Positions 25,142-35,174 are shown, counted from the stretch's first letter. The stretch: DNA of 64,000 nucleotides from Clostridia bacterium (GCA_022651385.1 JALCQR010000004.1:62001-126000); one strand, 5' to 3'. The notes: generated by a model from the letters alone, not told the origin. Numbers and translations: made by a program.

Positions 25142-25921
25142 TTAACGAAGCTTCCATTCAGGTTTGCGTTTGTTTAAAAAGGCGTCAACCCCCTCGGAAG
25201 CGTCTTCCGTAGTACAAAGCAAAGCAAAATGATTATTTACAAGTTCAAAAGCCTTTGCGTATTCAAGGTCGGCTGCTCTATAAAATGATTTTTTGCCCAT
25301 CTGAACGCCTAAAGGACTTAAAGCAGCAATCTTTTTTGCAAGAGCAAGAGTTGCTTCTTCCAATTTATCTCTTTCAACTACCTGATTTACCAAACCGATT
25401 CGTTTTGCTTCATCTGCATCAATTATATCTCCTGTAAGAAGAAGTTCCATGGCTTTCTTTCTGCCTAAGCATCTGGATAAAGGAACTGCCGGACCCATAC
25501 AGAATAGGCCGACTTTGACAGCTGTGGCGCCGAATCTTGCGTCTTTGCTTACTACAGCAAGGTCGGATGATGCTACAAGTCCGATTCCGTTTGCTACTGC
25601 AACTCCATGTACTGATGTTATTACAGGTTTTCCCATGTTTGCAATAGTAAGACTCATTTTTTCCATATTACTAACCCAATCGTATAATTCACAAGGGGAT
25701 TTGCCTTTTAATCCGTTAACATCAATTCCGGCACAAAAACCTCTGCCGGCTGCGTTTACAACAACAACCCTGACATCGCCGTCTTTTTCCATTTCTTCCA
25801 ATGCTTCATTCAAATCTTTTGCCATTTGCATATTAAAGGTGTTTAAACTTTCCGGCCTATTTAGTGTAATTGTACCGATATAATCTTTTTTGGCAGTTAA
25901 GACTGTACTAAATGTCTTCAT
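25142..25921 (-). CDS. Enoyl-CoA hydratase/isomerase family protein (crotonase fold)
   Basis: A 259-aa crotonase. The oxyanion-hole segments are AAGRGFCAGIDV and SVHGVAVANGIGLVASSD. The two glutamates that catalyse hydration in enoyl-CoA hydratase are not obvious at their usual places (GIGLVAS replaces GGGCELA), so isomerase, hydrolase or decarboxylase chemistry is possible. The C-terminus FLNKRKPEWK is typical of the family. It is transcribed alone, divergent from PFOR. AAAGAGGG lies upstream of the ATG. The substrate is unknown. Confidence 0.82.
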   Translation of the reverse strand: MKTFSTVLTAKKDYIGTITLNRPESLNTFNMQMAKDLNEALEEMEKDGDVRVVVVNAAGRGFCAGIDVNGLKGKSPCELYDWVSNMEKMSLTIANMGKPVITSVHGVAVANGIGLVASSDLAVVSKDARFGATAVKVGLFCMGPAVPLSRCLGRKKAMELLLTGDIIDADEAKRIGLVNQVVERDKLEEATLALAKKIAALSPLGVQMGKKSFYRAADLEYAKAFELVNNHFALLCTTEDASEGVDAFLNKRKPEWKLR

Positions 25922-26236
25922 TTTTTAACCCTCTTTCTTTTATGGCTAATAAAGTTTTGCATCTGACTGTACTTAAAGAAGATAATAAATATATTCAAGC
26001 AACCTTTTTAAACTTTTCTTGCTTATATCACAAGTATACTACTTATTTAAAAAAATTAATATAAAATGTGAAAAAATAATGAGCATATGCCATTATTTCA
26101 GCAGTTAATTAATTTTATGCAAAATAAATTTTTATTACTATATAAAGATTTTAAGAATATTATATTATCTGCTTTGTGCATGAATTATAAATTTGACATA
26201 AAAAGACATTGTATTTTATTAAATACTTATAATGTG

Positions 26237-26265
26237 TTGACAGTACAAGTACGACGTAGTATCAT
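26237..26265 (+). promoter_or_regulatory. Promoter of the PFOR gene
   Basis: TTGACA (26237-26242) and TATCAT (26260-26265) have a 17-bp spacer, with a leader of about 50 nt before the RBS. The upstream 25922-26236 shows no gene. Confidence 0.7.
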
Positions 26266-26320
26266 TACAAACATAGGATGTCGTATAACAATAAACATCA
26301 TGTTTGGAGGTATATATATT

Positions 26321-29300
26321 ATGGCAAAGGTAATGAAAACTATGGATGGAAACGAAGCCGCGGCTTATGTTTCCTACGCACTCACTGAAGTTGCAACAAT
26401 CTATCCTATAACACCTTCATCGCCTATGGCGGAAAAGGTTGATGAATGGTCGGCAAACGGTAAGAAAAATATTTTCGGACAAAGAGTTCGTCTTGTTGAG
26501 ATGGAATCTGAGGCCGGTGCTATAGGTGCAGTACATGGCTCGCTTGAAGCCGGAGCTCTTACTACAAGCTATACAGCTTCTCAGGGACTTATGCTTATGA
26601 TACCTACAATGTTTCGTATCGCAGGTCAGCTTAAGCCTTGTGTCCTTCATGTAAGCAGCCGTACAGTCGGAACACATGCTCTTTCTATATTCGGCGACCA
26701 TTCCGATGTTATGGCTTGCCGTCAGACAGGCTTTGCTATGCTTTCGTCAAGTTCTGTTCAGGAAATTATGGATATAGGCGGAATTGCTCATCTCGCAGCA
26801 ATTAAAGGAAGAGTTCCGTTTTTACATTTCTTTGACGGGTTCAGAACATCACATGAGCTTCAGAAAGTTGAAGTTATGGATTATGCAACATTAGAAAAAC
26901 TTCTTGATAAGAAAGCTCTTGAAGCATTCAGAAAGAGTTCTCTTAATCCTGAAAGACCTGTACAAAGAAGTACTGTTCAAAGCGGAGATATTTTCTTCCA
27001 GGCAAGAGAAGCATCAAATAGATTTTATGACGCAATCCCTGATATAGTTGACGACTATATGAAGAAGATATCTGAAATCACAGGCAGAAAATATGAGCTT
27101 TTCAACTATTACGGAGCCCCTGATGCAGAAAACATTATTATAGCTATGGGTTCGGCCAGCGGTGCAATTAAAGAAGTTGTTGAGCATTTCAATAAATTAG
27201 GCAAAAAATACGGCTTTGTACAGGTTCATCTTTACAGACCGTTCTCAGTAAAGCATTTTCTTAAAGCAATTCCAAAAACAGTTAAAAATATTACTGTCCT
27301 TGACAGAACAAAAGAGCCGGGTGCTATTGGAGAGCCTCTTTATCTTGATGTCTGTGCAGCACTTAACGACAGCGGCATAAATAAAAAGGTACTTGCCGGA
27401 AGATACGGACTTTCATCAAAAGATGTTACGCCGGCACAGATGTATGCGGTTTATAAAAACATGGAATCATCTCAGCCGAAAAACCACTTCACTGTAGGTA
27501 TAAATGATGATGTTACACATCGTTCGCTTGAAGTCGGAGATGAAATTGATGTTGCCGGAGAAGGAATTATAAGCTGCAAGTTCTGGGGCCTTGGCTCAGA
27601 CGGTACCGTAGGCGCAAACAAGAACTCAATAAAGATTATCGGTGACCATACGGACAAATATGTTCAGGCATATTTTGAATATGATACAAAGAAATCAGGC
27701 GGCGTAACAAAGAGCAATCTTCGTTTTGGCGACAAGCCTATAATAGGCAGCTATGTAATTAAGAAAGGTGATTTTATAGCATGTCATAACCCTTCATACA
27801 TAACAAGATATGATATTGTTCAGGATATAAAGCCGGGCGGAATATTTCTTCTTAACTGTCCGTGGGAAGGCAAAGAGCTTGAAGAAAAACTTCCGGGCAG
27901 AGTTAAAAAATATCTTGCAGAAAACAACATTAAATTCTATATAATTAATGCTACAAAGATAGCAGCTGAAATTGGTCTTGGAAACAGAACAAACACGGTT
28001 TTGCAGGCTGCATTCTTTAAACTTGCAAAGATAATACCTATTGATGATGCCGTTAAATATATGAAAGACGCCATATATACATCATATGGCAAAAAAGGCG
28101 ACAAAGTTGTTAATATGAACAATGCGGCAGTTGACAGAGGCGTTTCGGATGTTAAGGAAATTACTGTTCCTGAAAGCTGGAAAAACGCTCCTGACACAGG
28201 CATGGCAGTTAAAGATATGTCTCATATGCCGGAATTTGTACGTAAAGTTATAATGCCTATAACAGAGCTTAAAGGCGACGAACTTCCTGTCAGCTCATTT
28301 GTGGGATACGAAGACGGTACGGCTCCTCTCGGCTCAACAAAATATGAAAAACGTGGTATTGCCGTAAAAGTTCCAAAGTGGGATTCAACAAAATGTATCC
28401 AGTGCAACCAGTGTTCGTTTGTATGTCCTCATGCCTCAATAAGACCGTTCCTTCTTTCGGAAGAAGAAAACAAAAAGAAGCCTGAAGGATATGATACAAA
28501 GAAAGGCATCGGAACAGAATATTATTTCCGTATCCAGACAGATCCTCTCGATTGCACAGGCTGCGGAAGCTGTGCAGAGATTTGTCCTGCAAAAGAAAAA
28601 GCATTGACTATGGTTCCTGTTGACGAGGAAATGCACGAAATGAAAAACTGGGATTATTCTCTTGCTCTTTCCGAGAAGAAGAATCCGTTTAAGAAAGGCA
28701 CTGTTAAAGGCAGCCAGTTTGAACAGCCGCTTCTTGAGTTCAGCGGTGCTTGTGCAGGCTGCGGTGAAACTCCATACGCAAAACTTCTTACTCAGCTTTA
28801 CGGTGACAGAATGTATATGGCAAACGGCACTGGCTGTGCTCAGGCTTGGGGTGCCGTTGCTCCTACTGTTCCTTACACAACTAACAGCAAGGGCCACGGA
28901 CCTGCATGGAGCAATTCGCTTTTTGAAAACAATGCTGAATTCAGCCTTGGTATGTGCTTATCCGTTCAGCAGCAGAGACAAAGACTTTCTATGAAAGTAA
29001 ACGAACTTATTAAAAAAGCAACAGACAAGAATCTTTCAGATGCTGCAAAAGAATGGCTTGATGCATTTGATGATAACGACAAGACAGTTGAAGCAAGTGA
29101 AAAACTGCTTAATGCTGTAAAGGCTTATAAACCAAATGATAATGAAACCAAAGAACTTAAAGACTTTATAATTGATAACAGCGAGCATCTTACAAAGAAA
29201 TCAATGTGGATGTTCGGCGGCGACGGCTGGGCTTACGATATTGGCTACGGCGGACTTGACCATGTGCTTGCAAAAGGCGAGGATGTAAATATTCTTGTTG

Positions 29301-29848
29301 TAGATACAGAAGTTTACTCAAACACAGGCGGACAGTCATCAAAGGCAACACAGATGGGTGCAGTTGCGCAGTTTGCGGCAGCAGGCAAGGATACAAAGAA
29401 GAAAGACCTTGGCCTTCTTGCTATGACATACGGCAATGTATATGTAGCTCAGGTTGCTATGGGCGCAGATAAAAACCAGCTTGTAAAAGCTCTTGTTGAA
29501 GCTGAAAACCATAAAGGACCGTCACTTGTAATTGCATATGCTCCATGTATAAACCATGGTATAGTTAAGGGCATGGCATATGCTCAGCCTGAAAGCAAGG
29601 CTGCTGTTGAAAGCGGTTACTGGTTCCTTTACAGATATATTCCTGAACTTAAAAAAGAGGGTAAGAATCCGTTTGTACTTGATTCCAAGAAACCTACAAA
29701 ACCTCTCAGAGACTTCCTTATGGGTGAAGTAAGATTCTCTTCACTTACAAGAACATTCCCTGAAAGAGCAGAAGTGCTTTTATCTCAGGCTGAAAAAGAC
29801 TCAAAAGAAAAATATGAACAATACCTCAAATTATCTGAGGAAAAATAA
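26321..29848 (+). CDS. nifJ: Pyruvate:ferredoxin (flavodoxin) oxidoreductase, single-chain
   Basis: A 1175-aa homodimeric-type PFOR. The start at 26321 (MAKVMKTMDGNEAAAYVSY) has TTGGAGG upstream; longer frames upstream lack homology. The order is: pyrimidine-binding domain I with IYPITPSSPM, domains II-III, a 2x4Fe-4S ferredoxin domain (CIQCNQCSFVCP near residue 691 and CTGCGSCAEICP near 744), ACAGCGETPY with the proximal-cluster cysteines, and the TPP-binding GDGWAYDIGYGG near 965. It oxidises pyruvate to acetyl-CoA, CO2 and reduced ferredoxin, the central reaction of this anaerobe. The gene is monocistronic, and its codon choice looks adapted to high expression. Confidence 0.97.
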   Translation: MAKVMKTMDGNEAAAYVSYALTEVATIYPITPSSPMAEKVDEWSANGKKNIFGQRVRLVEMESEAGAIGAVHGSLEAGALTTSYTASQGLMLMIPTMFRIAGQLKPCVLHVSSRTVGTHALSIFGDHSDVMACRQTGFAMLSSSSVQEIMDIGGIAHLAAIKGRVPFLHFFDGFRTSHELQKVEVMDYATLEKLLDKKALEAFRKSSLNPERPVQRSTVQSGDIFFQAREASNRFYDAIPDIVDDYMKKISEITGRKYELFNYYGAPDAENIIIAMGSASGAIKEVVEHFNKLGKKYGFVQVHLYRPFSVKHFLKAIPKTVKNITVLDRTKEPGAIGEPLYLDVCAALNDSGINKKVLAGRYGLSSKDVTPAQMYAVYKNMESSQPKNHFTVGINDDVTHRSLEVGDEIDVAGEGIISCKFWGLGSDGTVGANKNSIKIIGDHTDKYVQAYFEYDTKKSGGVTKSNLRFGDKPIIGSYVIKKGDFIACHNPSYITRYDIVQDIKPGGIFLLNCPWEGKELEEKLPGRVKKYLAENNIKFYIINATKIAAEIGLGNRTNTVLQAAFFKLAKIIPIDDAVKYMKDAIYTSYGKKGDKVVNMNNAAVDRGVSDVKEITVPESWKNAPDTGMAVKDMSHMPEFVRKVIMPITELKGDELPVSSFVGYEDGTAPLGSTKYEKRGIAVKVPKWDSTKCIQCNQCSFVCPHASIRPFLLSEEENKKKPEGYDTKKGIGTEYYFRIQTDPLDCTGCGSCAEICPAKEKALTMVPVDEEMHEMKNWDYSLALSEKKNPFKKGTVKGSQFEQPLLEFSGACAGCGETPYAKLLTQLYGDRMYMANGTGCAQAWGAVAPTVPYTTNSKGHGPAWSNSLFENNAEFSLGMCLSVQQQRQRLSMKVNELIKKATDKNLSDAAKEWLDAFDDNDKTVEASEKLLNAVKAYKPNDNETKELKDFIIDNSEHLTKKSMWMFGGDGWAYDIGYGGLDHVLAKGEDVNILVVDTEVYSNTGGQSSKATQMGAVAQFAAAGKDTKKKDLGLLAMTYGNVYVAQVAMGADKNQLVKALVEAENHKGPSLVIAYAPCINHGIVKGMAYAQPESKAAVESGYWFLYRYIPELKKEGKNPFVLDSKKPTKPLRDFLMGEVRFSSLTRTFPERAEVLLSQAEKDSKEKYEQYLKLSEEK

Positions 29849-29892
29849 AAAATACTAATTCAATAAATCCCATTTAACCAATACAAAATGTC

Positions 29893-29927
29893 AAAAAGGC
29901 ACGCCGTTTATCCGGTGTGTCTTTTTG
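29893..29927 (+). terminator. PFOR terminator
   Basis: AAAAAGGCACGCCG pairs with CGGTGTGTCTTTTT around a short loop. Confidence 0.8.
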
Positions 29928-29963
29928 CATTAAAAGTATGTTTAATTTATAACTGGTACTTAT

Positions 29964-30096
29964 GCGAAGCCTATTAAAGTTTAGTTCAAGCCTTTACTTT
30001 CAGTAATTTTGCAAGCAAAATCCGCCATCGGCGTCCGCATATCATTGCGGTACTAAAAGGCTTACAGAGTTTGAGACAGAGTCCTGCCAGTTTAAG
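29964..30096 (+). repeat. Dispersed intergenic repeat, copy A (core inverted relative to flanks)
   Basis: The layout is: left flank with ATTAAAGTTTAG; AAGCCTT (29988-29994); a 62-bp core with CAGTAATTTTGC, AAAATCCGCC, GCGTCCGC and GCGGTACT; AAGGCTT (30057-30063); right flank with GACAGAGTCC and TTTAAG. Related copies lie at 36061-36200, 58467-58546 and 58695-58832. Relative to the two other core-bearing copies, the core here is flipped while both flanks keep their order. Confidence 0.75.
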
Positions 30097-30125
30097 TTTT
30101 TTGATGTTTGTAACTGTATTTTAAA

Positions 30126-30163
30126 TAAAAAAAAGCACAGCAATATAAAATGCCATGCCTTTT
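30126..30163 (-). terminator. argG terminator
   Basis: On the minus strand, AAGGCATGGCA pairs with TGCTGTGCTTT (three G-U pairs), followed by a run of T. Confidence 0.65.
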
Positions 30164-30171
30164 TAAAATCA

Positions 30172-31398
30172 TTATTTATTTTTTTCAAGATTCTGTTTCA
30201 TCATAGCGCGAACTTTTAATGGAAGTCCGAAAAGATTAATGAAACCGTCGGCATCTTTATGGTTATAAAGGTCGCCTGTTGTAAAGCTTGCTATTGAAGC
30301 ATTGTAAAGCGAATACGGGCTTGTTGCGCCTGCAGGTGTAATATTGCCTTTATAAAGCTTAAGTTTTACCTGTCCTGTTACTACCTCGTTAACTGAGTCA
30401 AAATATTTTGAAAGGGCTTCACGAAGAGGTGTAAACCATTCGCCGCTGTATACAAGCTCTGTAAATTTTGTAGAGCAGACTTCATTCCAAGCCTGAGTTT
30501 GTTTGTCAAGGGTTAAATATTCAAGCTCTCTGTGAGCATAGTAGAGAATTGTTCCGCCTGGTGTTTCATATACACCTCTTGATTTCATTCCTACAACACG
30601 GTTTTCACATATATCACGTATGCCTATGCCGTTTCTTCCGCCTATTTTATTAAGCTCAACAAGAAGTTCCTTTGGCGTAACTGCTTTGCCGTTGAGTTTT
30701 GTGCATATTCCGCTTTCAAAATCAAGTGTTACATATTCGTCTTCATCCGGTGCTTTTTCAGGCGGAACGCTGATTTTAAGAAGATGTTCATAGTTTGGCT
30801 CGTTTGCCGGATCCTCAAGGTCAAGACCTTCATGGCTTATATGCCATATATTTCTGTCACGGCTGTAGCTGTCATCCTTTTTAACAGGGAAAGGTATGCC
30901 TTTTGATTTTAGGTATGCTATTTCGTCATCCCTTGATTCCATATCCCATGTATCAAGTCTCCAAGGAGCTATTACCTTGAGGTCCGGAGCAAGAGCTTTT
31001 ATTGCAAGCTCAAAACGAACCTGGTCGTTTCCTTTTCCTGTAGCACCGTGGGAAATTGCCGTAGCGCCTTCTTTTCTTGCTATCTCAACGAGTCGTTTTG
31101 CGATTATAGGTCTTGCCATAGATGTTCCGAGAAGGTATTTTCCCTCATATACGGCGTTTGCCTTTACACATGGGAAAATTGCTTCCTTTATAAATTCATC
31201 TGTAATATCTTCTAAATAAAGTTTGCTTGCGCCTGTTTTAAGCGCTTTTTCTTCAAGACCTTCTGTTTCCTTGCCTTGTCCCACATCAGCACATACTGCT
31301 ATAACTTCTGCGTCGTTATAATGTTCCTTAAGCCATGGTATGATACAGCTTGTATCAAGACCGCCTGAATACGCGAGTACAATTTTTTCTTTAGCCAT
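30172..31398 (-). CDS. argG: Argininosuccinate synthase
   Basis: A 408-aa enzyme that joins citrulline and aspartate with ATP, the penultimate step of arginine synthesis. The start at 31398 gives [18 protein letters not shown], with the N-type ATP pyrophosphatase P-loop SGGLDTS at residues ~11-17 and GGAGG upstream. [16 protein letters not shown] and [15 protein letters not shown] are the substrate-binding blocks. It is transcribed divergently from argC from a shared control region holding a possible arginine-repressor site. The usual partner argH is not in the window. Confidence 0.97.
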   Translation of the reverse strand: MAKEKIVLAYSGGLDTSCIIPWLKEHYNDAEVIAVCADVGQGKETEGLEEKALKTGASKLYLEDITDEFIKEAIFPCVKANAVYEGKYLLGTSMARPIIAKRLVEIARKEGATAISHGATGKGNDQVRFELAIKALAPDLKVIAPWRLDTWDMESRDDEIAYLKSKGIPFPVKKDDSYSRDRNIWHISHEGLDLEDPANEPNYEHLLKISVPPEKAPDEDEYVTLDFESGICTKLNGKAVTPKELLVELNKIGGRNGIGIRDICENRVVGMKSRGVYETPGGTILYYAHRELEYLTLDKQTQAWNEVCSTKFTELVYSGEWFTPLREALSKYFDSVNEVVTGQVKLKLYKGNITPAGATSPYSLYNASIASFTTGDLYNHKDADGFINLFGLPLKVRAMMKQNLEKNK

Positions 31399-31447
31399 TT
31401 TTCTTTCCTCCCAGTTTGCTATACTTCCCAAATTAAATGGTACTATG

Positions 31448-31476
31448 ATTATACATGCTATATAAAAATTTTTCAA
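31448..31476 (-). promoter_or_regulatory. argG promoter
   Basis: On the minus strand, TTGAAA (31471-31476) and TATAAT (31448-31453) have a 17-bp spacer. Confidence 0.75.
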
Positions 31477-31485
31477 TTATTTTTT

Positions 31486-31500
31486 TGAATTTTTATTGCA
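31486..31500. promoter_or_regulatory. Possible ARG box in the argG/argC divergent region
   Basis: TGAATTTTTATTGCA fits the pattern TGNAT-AT-rich-TNCA of ArgR/AhrC operators. It overlaps the first bases of the argC -35 hexamer and lies just upstream of the argG -35, so one hexamer could affect both promoters. Confidence 0.45.
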
Positions 31501-31524
31501 TAATATTAAAAAAGTTTGTATAAT
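31496..31524 (+). promoter_or_regulatory. argC operon promoter
   Basis: TTGCAT (31496-31501) and TATAAT (31519-31524) are separated by 17 bp, 45 bp before the argC start. Confidence 0.7.
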
Positions 31525-31568
31525 TATTTAATATTTCAAGGAAGAAATATTTTTGGAGGCGAAAAGAT

Positions 31569-32612
31569 ATGATAAAAGCTGGAGTTGTTGGAGCCACAGG
31601 TTATGCCGGAAATGAATTGGTACGTATACTTATGCAACACCCTGAAGTTGAGATAACTGATTTGACCGCACACAGCTATGTAGGCAAAAAGTTCAATGAA
31701 GTTTATGAAAATTACAGAGACATAAATGAAATGGTATGCGGTGATTTTAATATGGAAAGGCTTGCCGAAAAATGTGATGTCGTATTTTTGGCACTGCCTC
31801 ACGGAGTAGCTTCAAAAGTTGTTACAGAAGAAATACTTCAAAAGACTAAAGTGATTGATTTCGGAGCTGATTTTCGTCTTAAAGACGCAGATATATACGA
31901 GAAATGGTATGGCGTTAAGCATTTTGGAAAAGATATTTTAAAAGACGCCGTTTACGGGCTGTGCGAAGTAAACAGAGAAAAAATAAAGGGCAAACAGCTT
32001 ATCGCGAACCCCGGATGCTATACCACATGTTCTATTTTGTCTTTGAGACCGCTTGTGGCAGAAGGACTTATAGATTTGGACAGTATTATAATAGATGCAA
32101 AATCAGGTGTTACAGGAGCAGGCAGAGGGCTTAACATTGCAAATATGTATGACGAATGCAATGAATCAGTTAAGGCATATAAGATTGCTTCCCACAGACA
32201 TACGCCTGAAATAGAGGAACAGCTTGGATATGCGGCCGGAAAGAAAATAGTATTGCAGTTTACACCGCACCTTATACCTATGAACAGGGGCATACTTGCA
32301 ACATGCTATGCAAAGCTTATTAAAAACGTCTCATATGCCGACGTAAAGGCGGTTTATGAGAAGTATTACAAAAACGAGTATTTCGTACGTCTTACAAAAG
32401 AAGGCGTTTTTCCGGAGACAAGATGGGTAAAGGGTTCAAACTTTATTGATATAGGGTTTAAGATTGATGAAAGAACAGGAAGAATAATTGTAATAGGAGC
32501 TATAGATAACCTTGTAAAAGGTGCAGCAGGTCAGGCAGTTCAGAACATGAATATCCTTTTTGGACTGGATGAAAAAACAGGGCTTGAGCTTGTTCCGGTA
32601 TTTCCTGTTTAA
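31569..32612 (+). CDS. argC: N-acetyl-gamma-glutamyl-phosphate reductase
   Basis: A 347-aa NADPH-dependent reductase of the third step of arginine synthesis. GVVGATGYAGNELVRIL is the nucleotide-binding start, LALPHGVAS is a family block, and NPGCYTTCSI contains the catalytic cysteine (in NPGCY). SHRHTPEIEEQLG and FTPHLIPMNRGI are conserved C-terminal segments. First gene of argC-argJ-argJ2-argB, with TTGGAGG before the ATG. Confidence 0.97.
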   Translation: MIKAGVVGATGYAGNELVRILMQHPEVEITDLTAHSYVGKKFNEVYENYRDINEMVCGDFNMERLAEKCDVVFLALPHGVASKVVTEEILQKTKVIDFGADFRLKDADIYEKWYGVKHFGKDILKDAVYGLCEVNREKIKGKQLIANPGCYTTCSILSLRPLVAEGLIDLDSIIIDAKSGVTGAGRGLNIANMYDECNESVKAYKIASHRHTPEIEEQLGYAAGKKIVLQFTPHLIPMNRGILATCYAKLIKNVSYADVKAVYEKYYKNEYFVRLTKEGVFPETRWVKGSNFIDIGFKIDERTGRIIVIGAIDNLVKGAAGQAVQNMNILFGLDEKTGLELVPVFPV

Positions 32613-32630
32613 AAAAAGGAGTGTCGTTTT

Positions 32631-33857
32631 ATGAGAGTAGTAGACGGCGGTATAACGGCGCCTATGGGATTTGAGGCTGCCGGAACGCATATCGGCATTA
32701 AAAGAGTAAAAAAAGATATGGCTATGATTGTAAGCAGTACAGATGCATATGCCGCCGGTGCTTATACCACAAACACTGTCAAAGCGGCACATATACTTTG
32801 GGACAAAGAAATAACGGACTCAAATAAACCTGTGCGCGGTATCATTGCCATAAGCGGGAATGCCAACGCCTGCACCGGAGCAAGAGAAATTAGAGATAAT
32901 GAACTTATGGCGCAGACAATGGCTGACCTTATGGATGTCGATAGGGAACAGATTTTGACGGCGGCTACGGGCATAATCGGTCTTGATATGCCTATGGATA
33001 CAATAATAAAAGGTGAGAAAATATTGTATCCGGAGCTTTCTCGCAGACGCGAGGACGCAAAAAATGCCGCTGCCGGAATAATTACAACAGACACATTTTT
33101 AAAAGAAATGGCTGTTGAGCTTAATATAGAGGGGAAAAGTGTTCACCTTGGGGCAATGGCTAAAGGCTCAGGCATGATACATCCCAATATGGCTACGGTA
33201 CTTTCGTTTATAACAACCGATATTGCCATAAGCCCTAAACTTTTGAAAAAAGCACTTTTGGATTCTGTAAAAGACACATATAATATGATTTCGGTAGACG
33301 GAGCAACGAGTACAAACGATATGGCGCTTATTATTGCAAACGGTATGGCAGAAAATCCTATAATTACTGAAGAAAATGAGTTTTATTTGAAATTTGCAAA
33401 AGCAGTTGCTTTTATAAATAATAAGTTTGCTCAGGATATAGTTCATGACGGCGAAGGTGCCGGAAAGTTTATTCAGGTTGATATTGAAGGTGCGAGAACG
33501 GAAAATGATGCCAGAATACTTGCCAAGGCCATAGTAAACGATAATCTTGTTAAGACAGCTATGTATGGTGAAGACGCCAACTGGGGCCGGATTATGGCTG
33601 CAATGGGCGGCAGCAGCGCGTATTTTAACCCGGATAAAGTACACATGACGTTTTCCAGTGAAAAAGGGAAAATAGTGCTTATGAGAAATGGCGAGCCGGA
33701 AGAATTTGACGAAAATCTGGCAGCTGATATTCTTAGCGAGCGTGATATTTTTGTACGTATAAGATTAAGTGACGGAAATGAAAAAGCCAGAGCTTGGGGT
33801 TGTGATTTGGGACATGAATATATAAGAATTAACGGTGAATATAGGTCAAGAGGATAA
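32631..33857 (+). CDS. argJ: ArgJ-family glutamate N-acetyltransferase, first copy
   Basis: A 408-aa proenzyme of the ornithine acetyltransferase family. Autoprocessing would occur at the Ala-Thr bond in GMIHPNMAT, within MAKGSGMIHPNMATVL, giving alpha and beta chains with Thr as nucleophile. The oxyanion-region motif reads ISGNANACTG, where most ArgJ proteins, including the second copy here, have NSGNANACTG. AEDANWGR-type and AWGCDLGHEYIRING C-terminal blocks are present. ArgJ recycles the acetyl group from N-acetylornithine to glutamate. A second complete argJ follows 78 bp downstream. Confidence 0.92.
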   Translation: MRVVDGGITAPMGFEAAGTHIGIKRVKKDMAMIVSSTDAYAAGAYTTNTVKAAHILWDKEITDSNKPVRGIIAISGNANACTGAREIRDNELMAQTMADLMDVDREQILTAATGIIGLDMPMDTIIKGEKILYPELSRRREDAKNAAAGIITTDTFLKEMAVELNIEGKSVHLGAMAKGSGMIHPNMATVLSFITTDIAISPKLLKKALLDSVKDTYNMISVDGATSTNDMALIIANGMAENPIITEENEFYLKFAKAVAFINNKFAQDIVHDGEGAGKFIQVDIEGARTENDARILAKAIVNDNLVKTAMYGEDANWGRIMAAMGGSSAYFNPDKVHMTFSSEKGKIVLMRNGEPEEFDENLAADILSERDIFVRIRLSDGNEKARAWGCDLGHEYIRINGEYRSRG

Positions 33858-33935
33858 AGAAGAACGTTTCGGCCCTCATCCGGAATTTTATTAAATAAAA
33901 ATTTACTTTTCTTGTTATCAAGGAGGATACAATAG

Positions 33936-35156
33936 ATGAAATCAATAGAAGGTTCGGTTACAGCTGCAAAGGGATTTAAAGCAACGGGTTTTGCAGCCGG
34001 AATTAAGAAAGACAAAAAAGACCTCGCGCTTATTGCAAGCGATGTTCCGGCAACAGCCGCGGGAGCTTTTACCACCAATGTGGTGAAAGCAACATCGGTT
34101 ATGAGAAACATGCAGATACTTGAAAAAGGAATCAAAATAAGCGGTATTGTGGCAAACAGCGGAAATGCCAATGCCTGCACTGGTTCTTTGGGCGTTAAAA
34201 GCAACAAAGAAATGGCGGAATGCTATGCAAAATGTCTGGGGGTTGAAAGTAATGCAGTGCTTACAGCTTCTACAGGTGTTATCGGTGCAACTTTTCCTAT
34301 AGAAAAAATAACAGACGGAATAAAAGGCGCCTTCCATAATCTTGGATACAAAAGAGATGACGCGCTTCTTGCAGCTGAGGCTATTATGACAACCGACACA
34401 TACTCAAAAGAAGTTGCGGTGGAGTTCGAGCTTGGAGGAAAAACAGTGCATATGGGCGGAATGGCCAAGGGCTCGGGAATGATTTGTCCTAATATGGCCA
34501 CAATGCTAAGTTTTATTACAACAGACGCCAACATAAGCTGGGCACTTCTTAACAGCGCACTTAAAGAGGACATAAAGTCCACATATAATATGGTTTCCGT
34601 TGACGGTGACACAAGCACAAATGATACGGTTATTGTTTTGGCAAACGGCATGGCGGAAAATGAATGTGTTGAAACAGAGGGCGAGGATTACAATACATTT
34701 AAAGAAGCTCTGCACTATATAAATGAAAGACTTGCCAAAAATCTTGTGCGTGACGGTGAAGGTGCCACAAAGTTTATTGAAGTAAACGTAAATGGAGCTA
34801 AAACAAAGGATGACGCCAAAACTATTGCGAAATCTGTTGTAAAATCAAGCCTTTTTAAAGCTGCTATTTTTGGCGAAGACGCAAATTGGGGACGTGCTTT
34901 ATGTGCCATGGGCTACAGCGGTGTGAAATTTGACCCTGAAAAAGTAGATATTATTTTTGCAAGCGACGCGGGCGAAATACTTTTGATGTATAACGGCACA
35001 CCTATTGTGTTTGACGAGGATAAGGCAAAGAAAATATTAAGCGAAAAAGAAATTAAGGTAAATATTGTAATTAGAGAAGGCGACAAAAGCGCAACTGCTT
35101 GGGGCTGTGACCTCAGCTACGAATATGTAAAGATAAACGGTGATTACCGTTCATAA
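33936..35156 (+). CDS. argJ: ArgJ-family glutamate N-acetyltransferase, second copy
   Basis: A 406-aa paralogue of the preceding gene, clearly diverged along its length but with all catalytic parts: NSGNANACTG, the cleavage/nucleophile segment MAKGSGMICPNMATML (Cys replacing the His of the first copy, two residues upstream of Asn) and EDANWGRALCAMGYSG. AAGGAGGA precedes the ATG. Two complete argJ genes in one operon are unusual. One could be bifunctional and the other monofunctional, or one may have moved to another acyl substrate. Sequence alone does not decide. Confidence 0.92.
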   Translation: MKSIEGSVTAAKGFKATGFAAGIKKDKKDLALIASDVPATAAGAFTTNVVKATSVMRNMQILEKGIKISGIVANSGNANACTGSLGVKSNKEMAECYAKCLGVESNAVLTASTGVIGATFPIEKITDGIKGAFHNLGYKRDDALLAAEAIMTTDTYSKEVAVEFELGGKTVHMGGMAKGSGMICPNMATMLSFITTDANISWALLNSALKEDIKSTYNMVSVDGDTSTNDTVIVLANGMAENECVETEGEDYNTFKEALHYINERLAKNLVRDGEGATKFIEVNVNGAKTKDDAKTIAKSVVKSSLFKAAIFGEDANWGRALCAMGYSGVKFDPEKVDIIFASDAGEILLMYNGTPIVFDEDKAKKILSEKEIKVNIVIREGDKSATAWGCDLSYEYVKINGDYRS

Positions 35157-35174
35157 TAGGAAAGAGGACAACTT

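Noticed and set aside
28222-28897. Overlapping reverse-strand frames of 61-153 codons inside the PFOR gene
   Set aside because: They are frame shadows of a strongly conserved gene with biased codon use; none has an RBS or family similarity.
33168-34651. Long reverse-strand frames (up to 244 codons) across the two argJ genes
   Set aside because: They mirror conserved argJ codons, share similar false products in both copies, and lack start signals.
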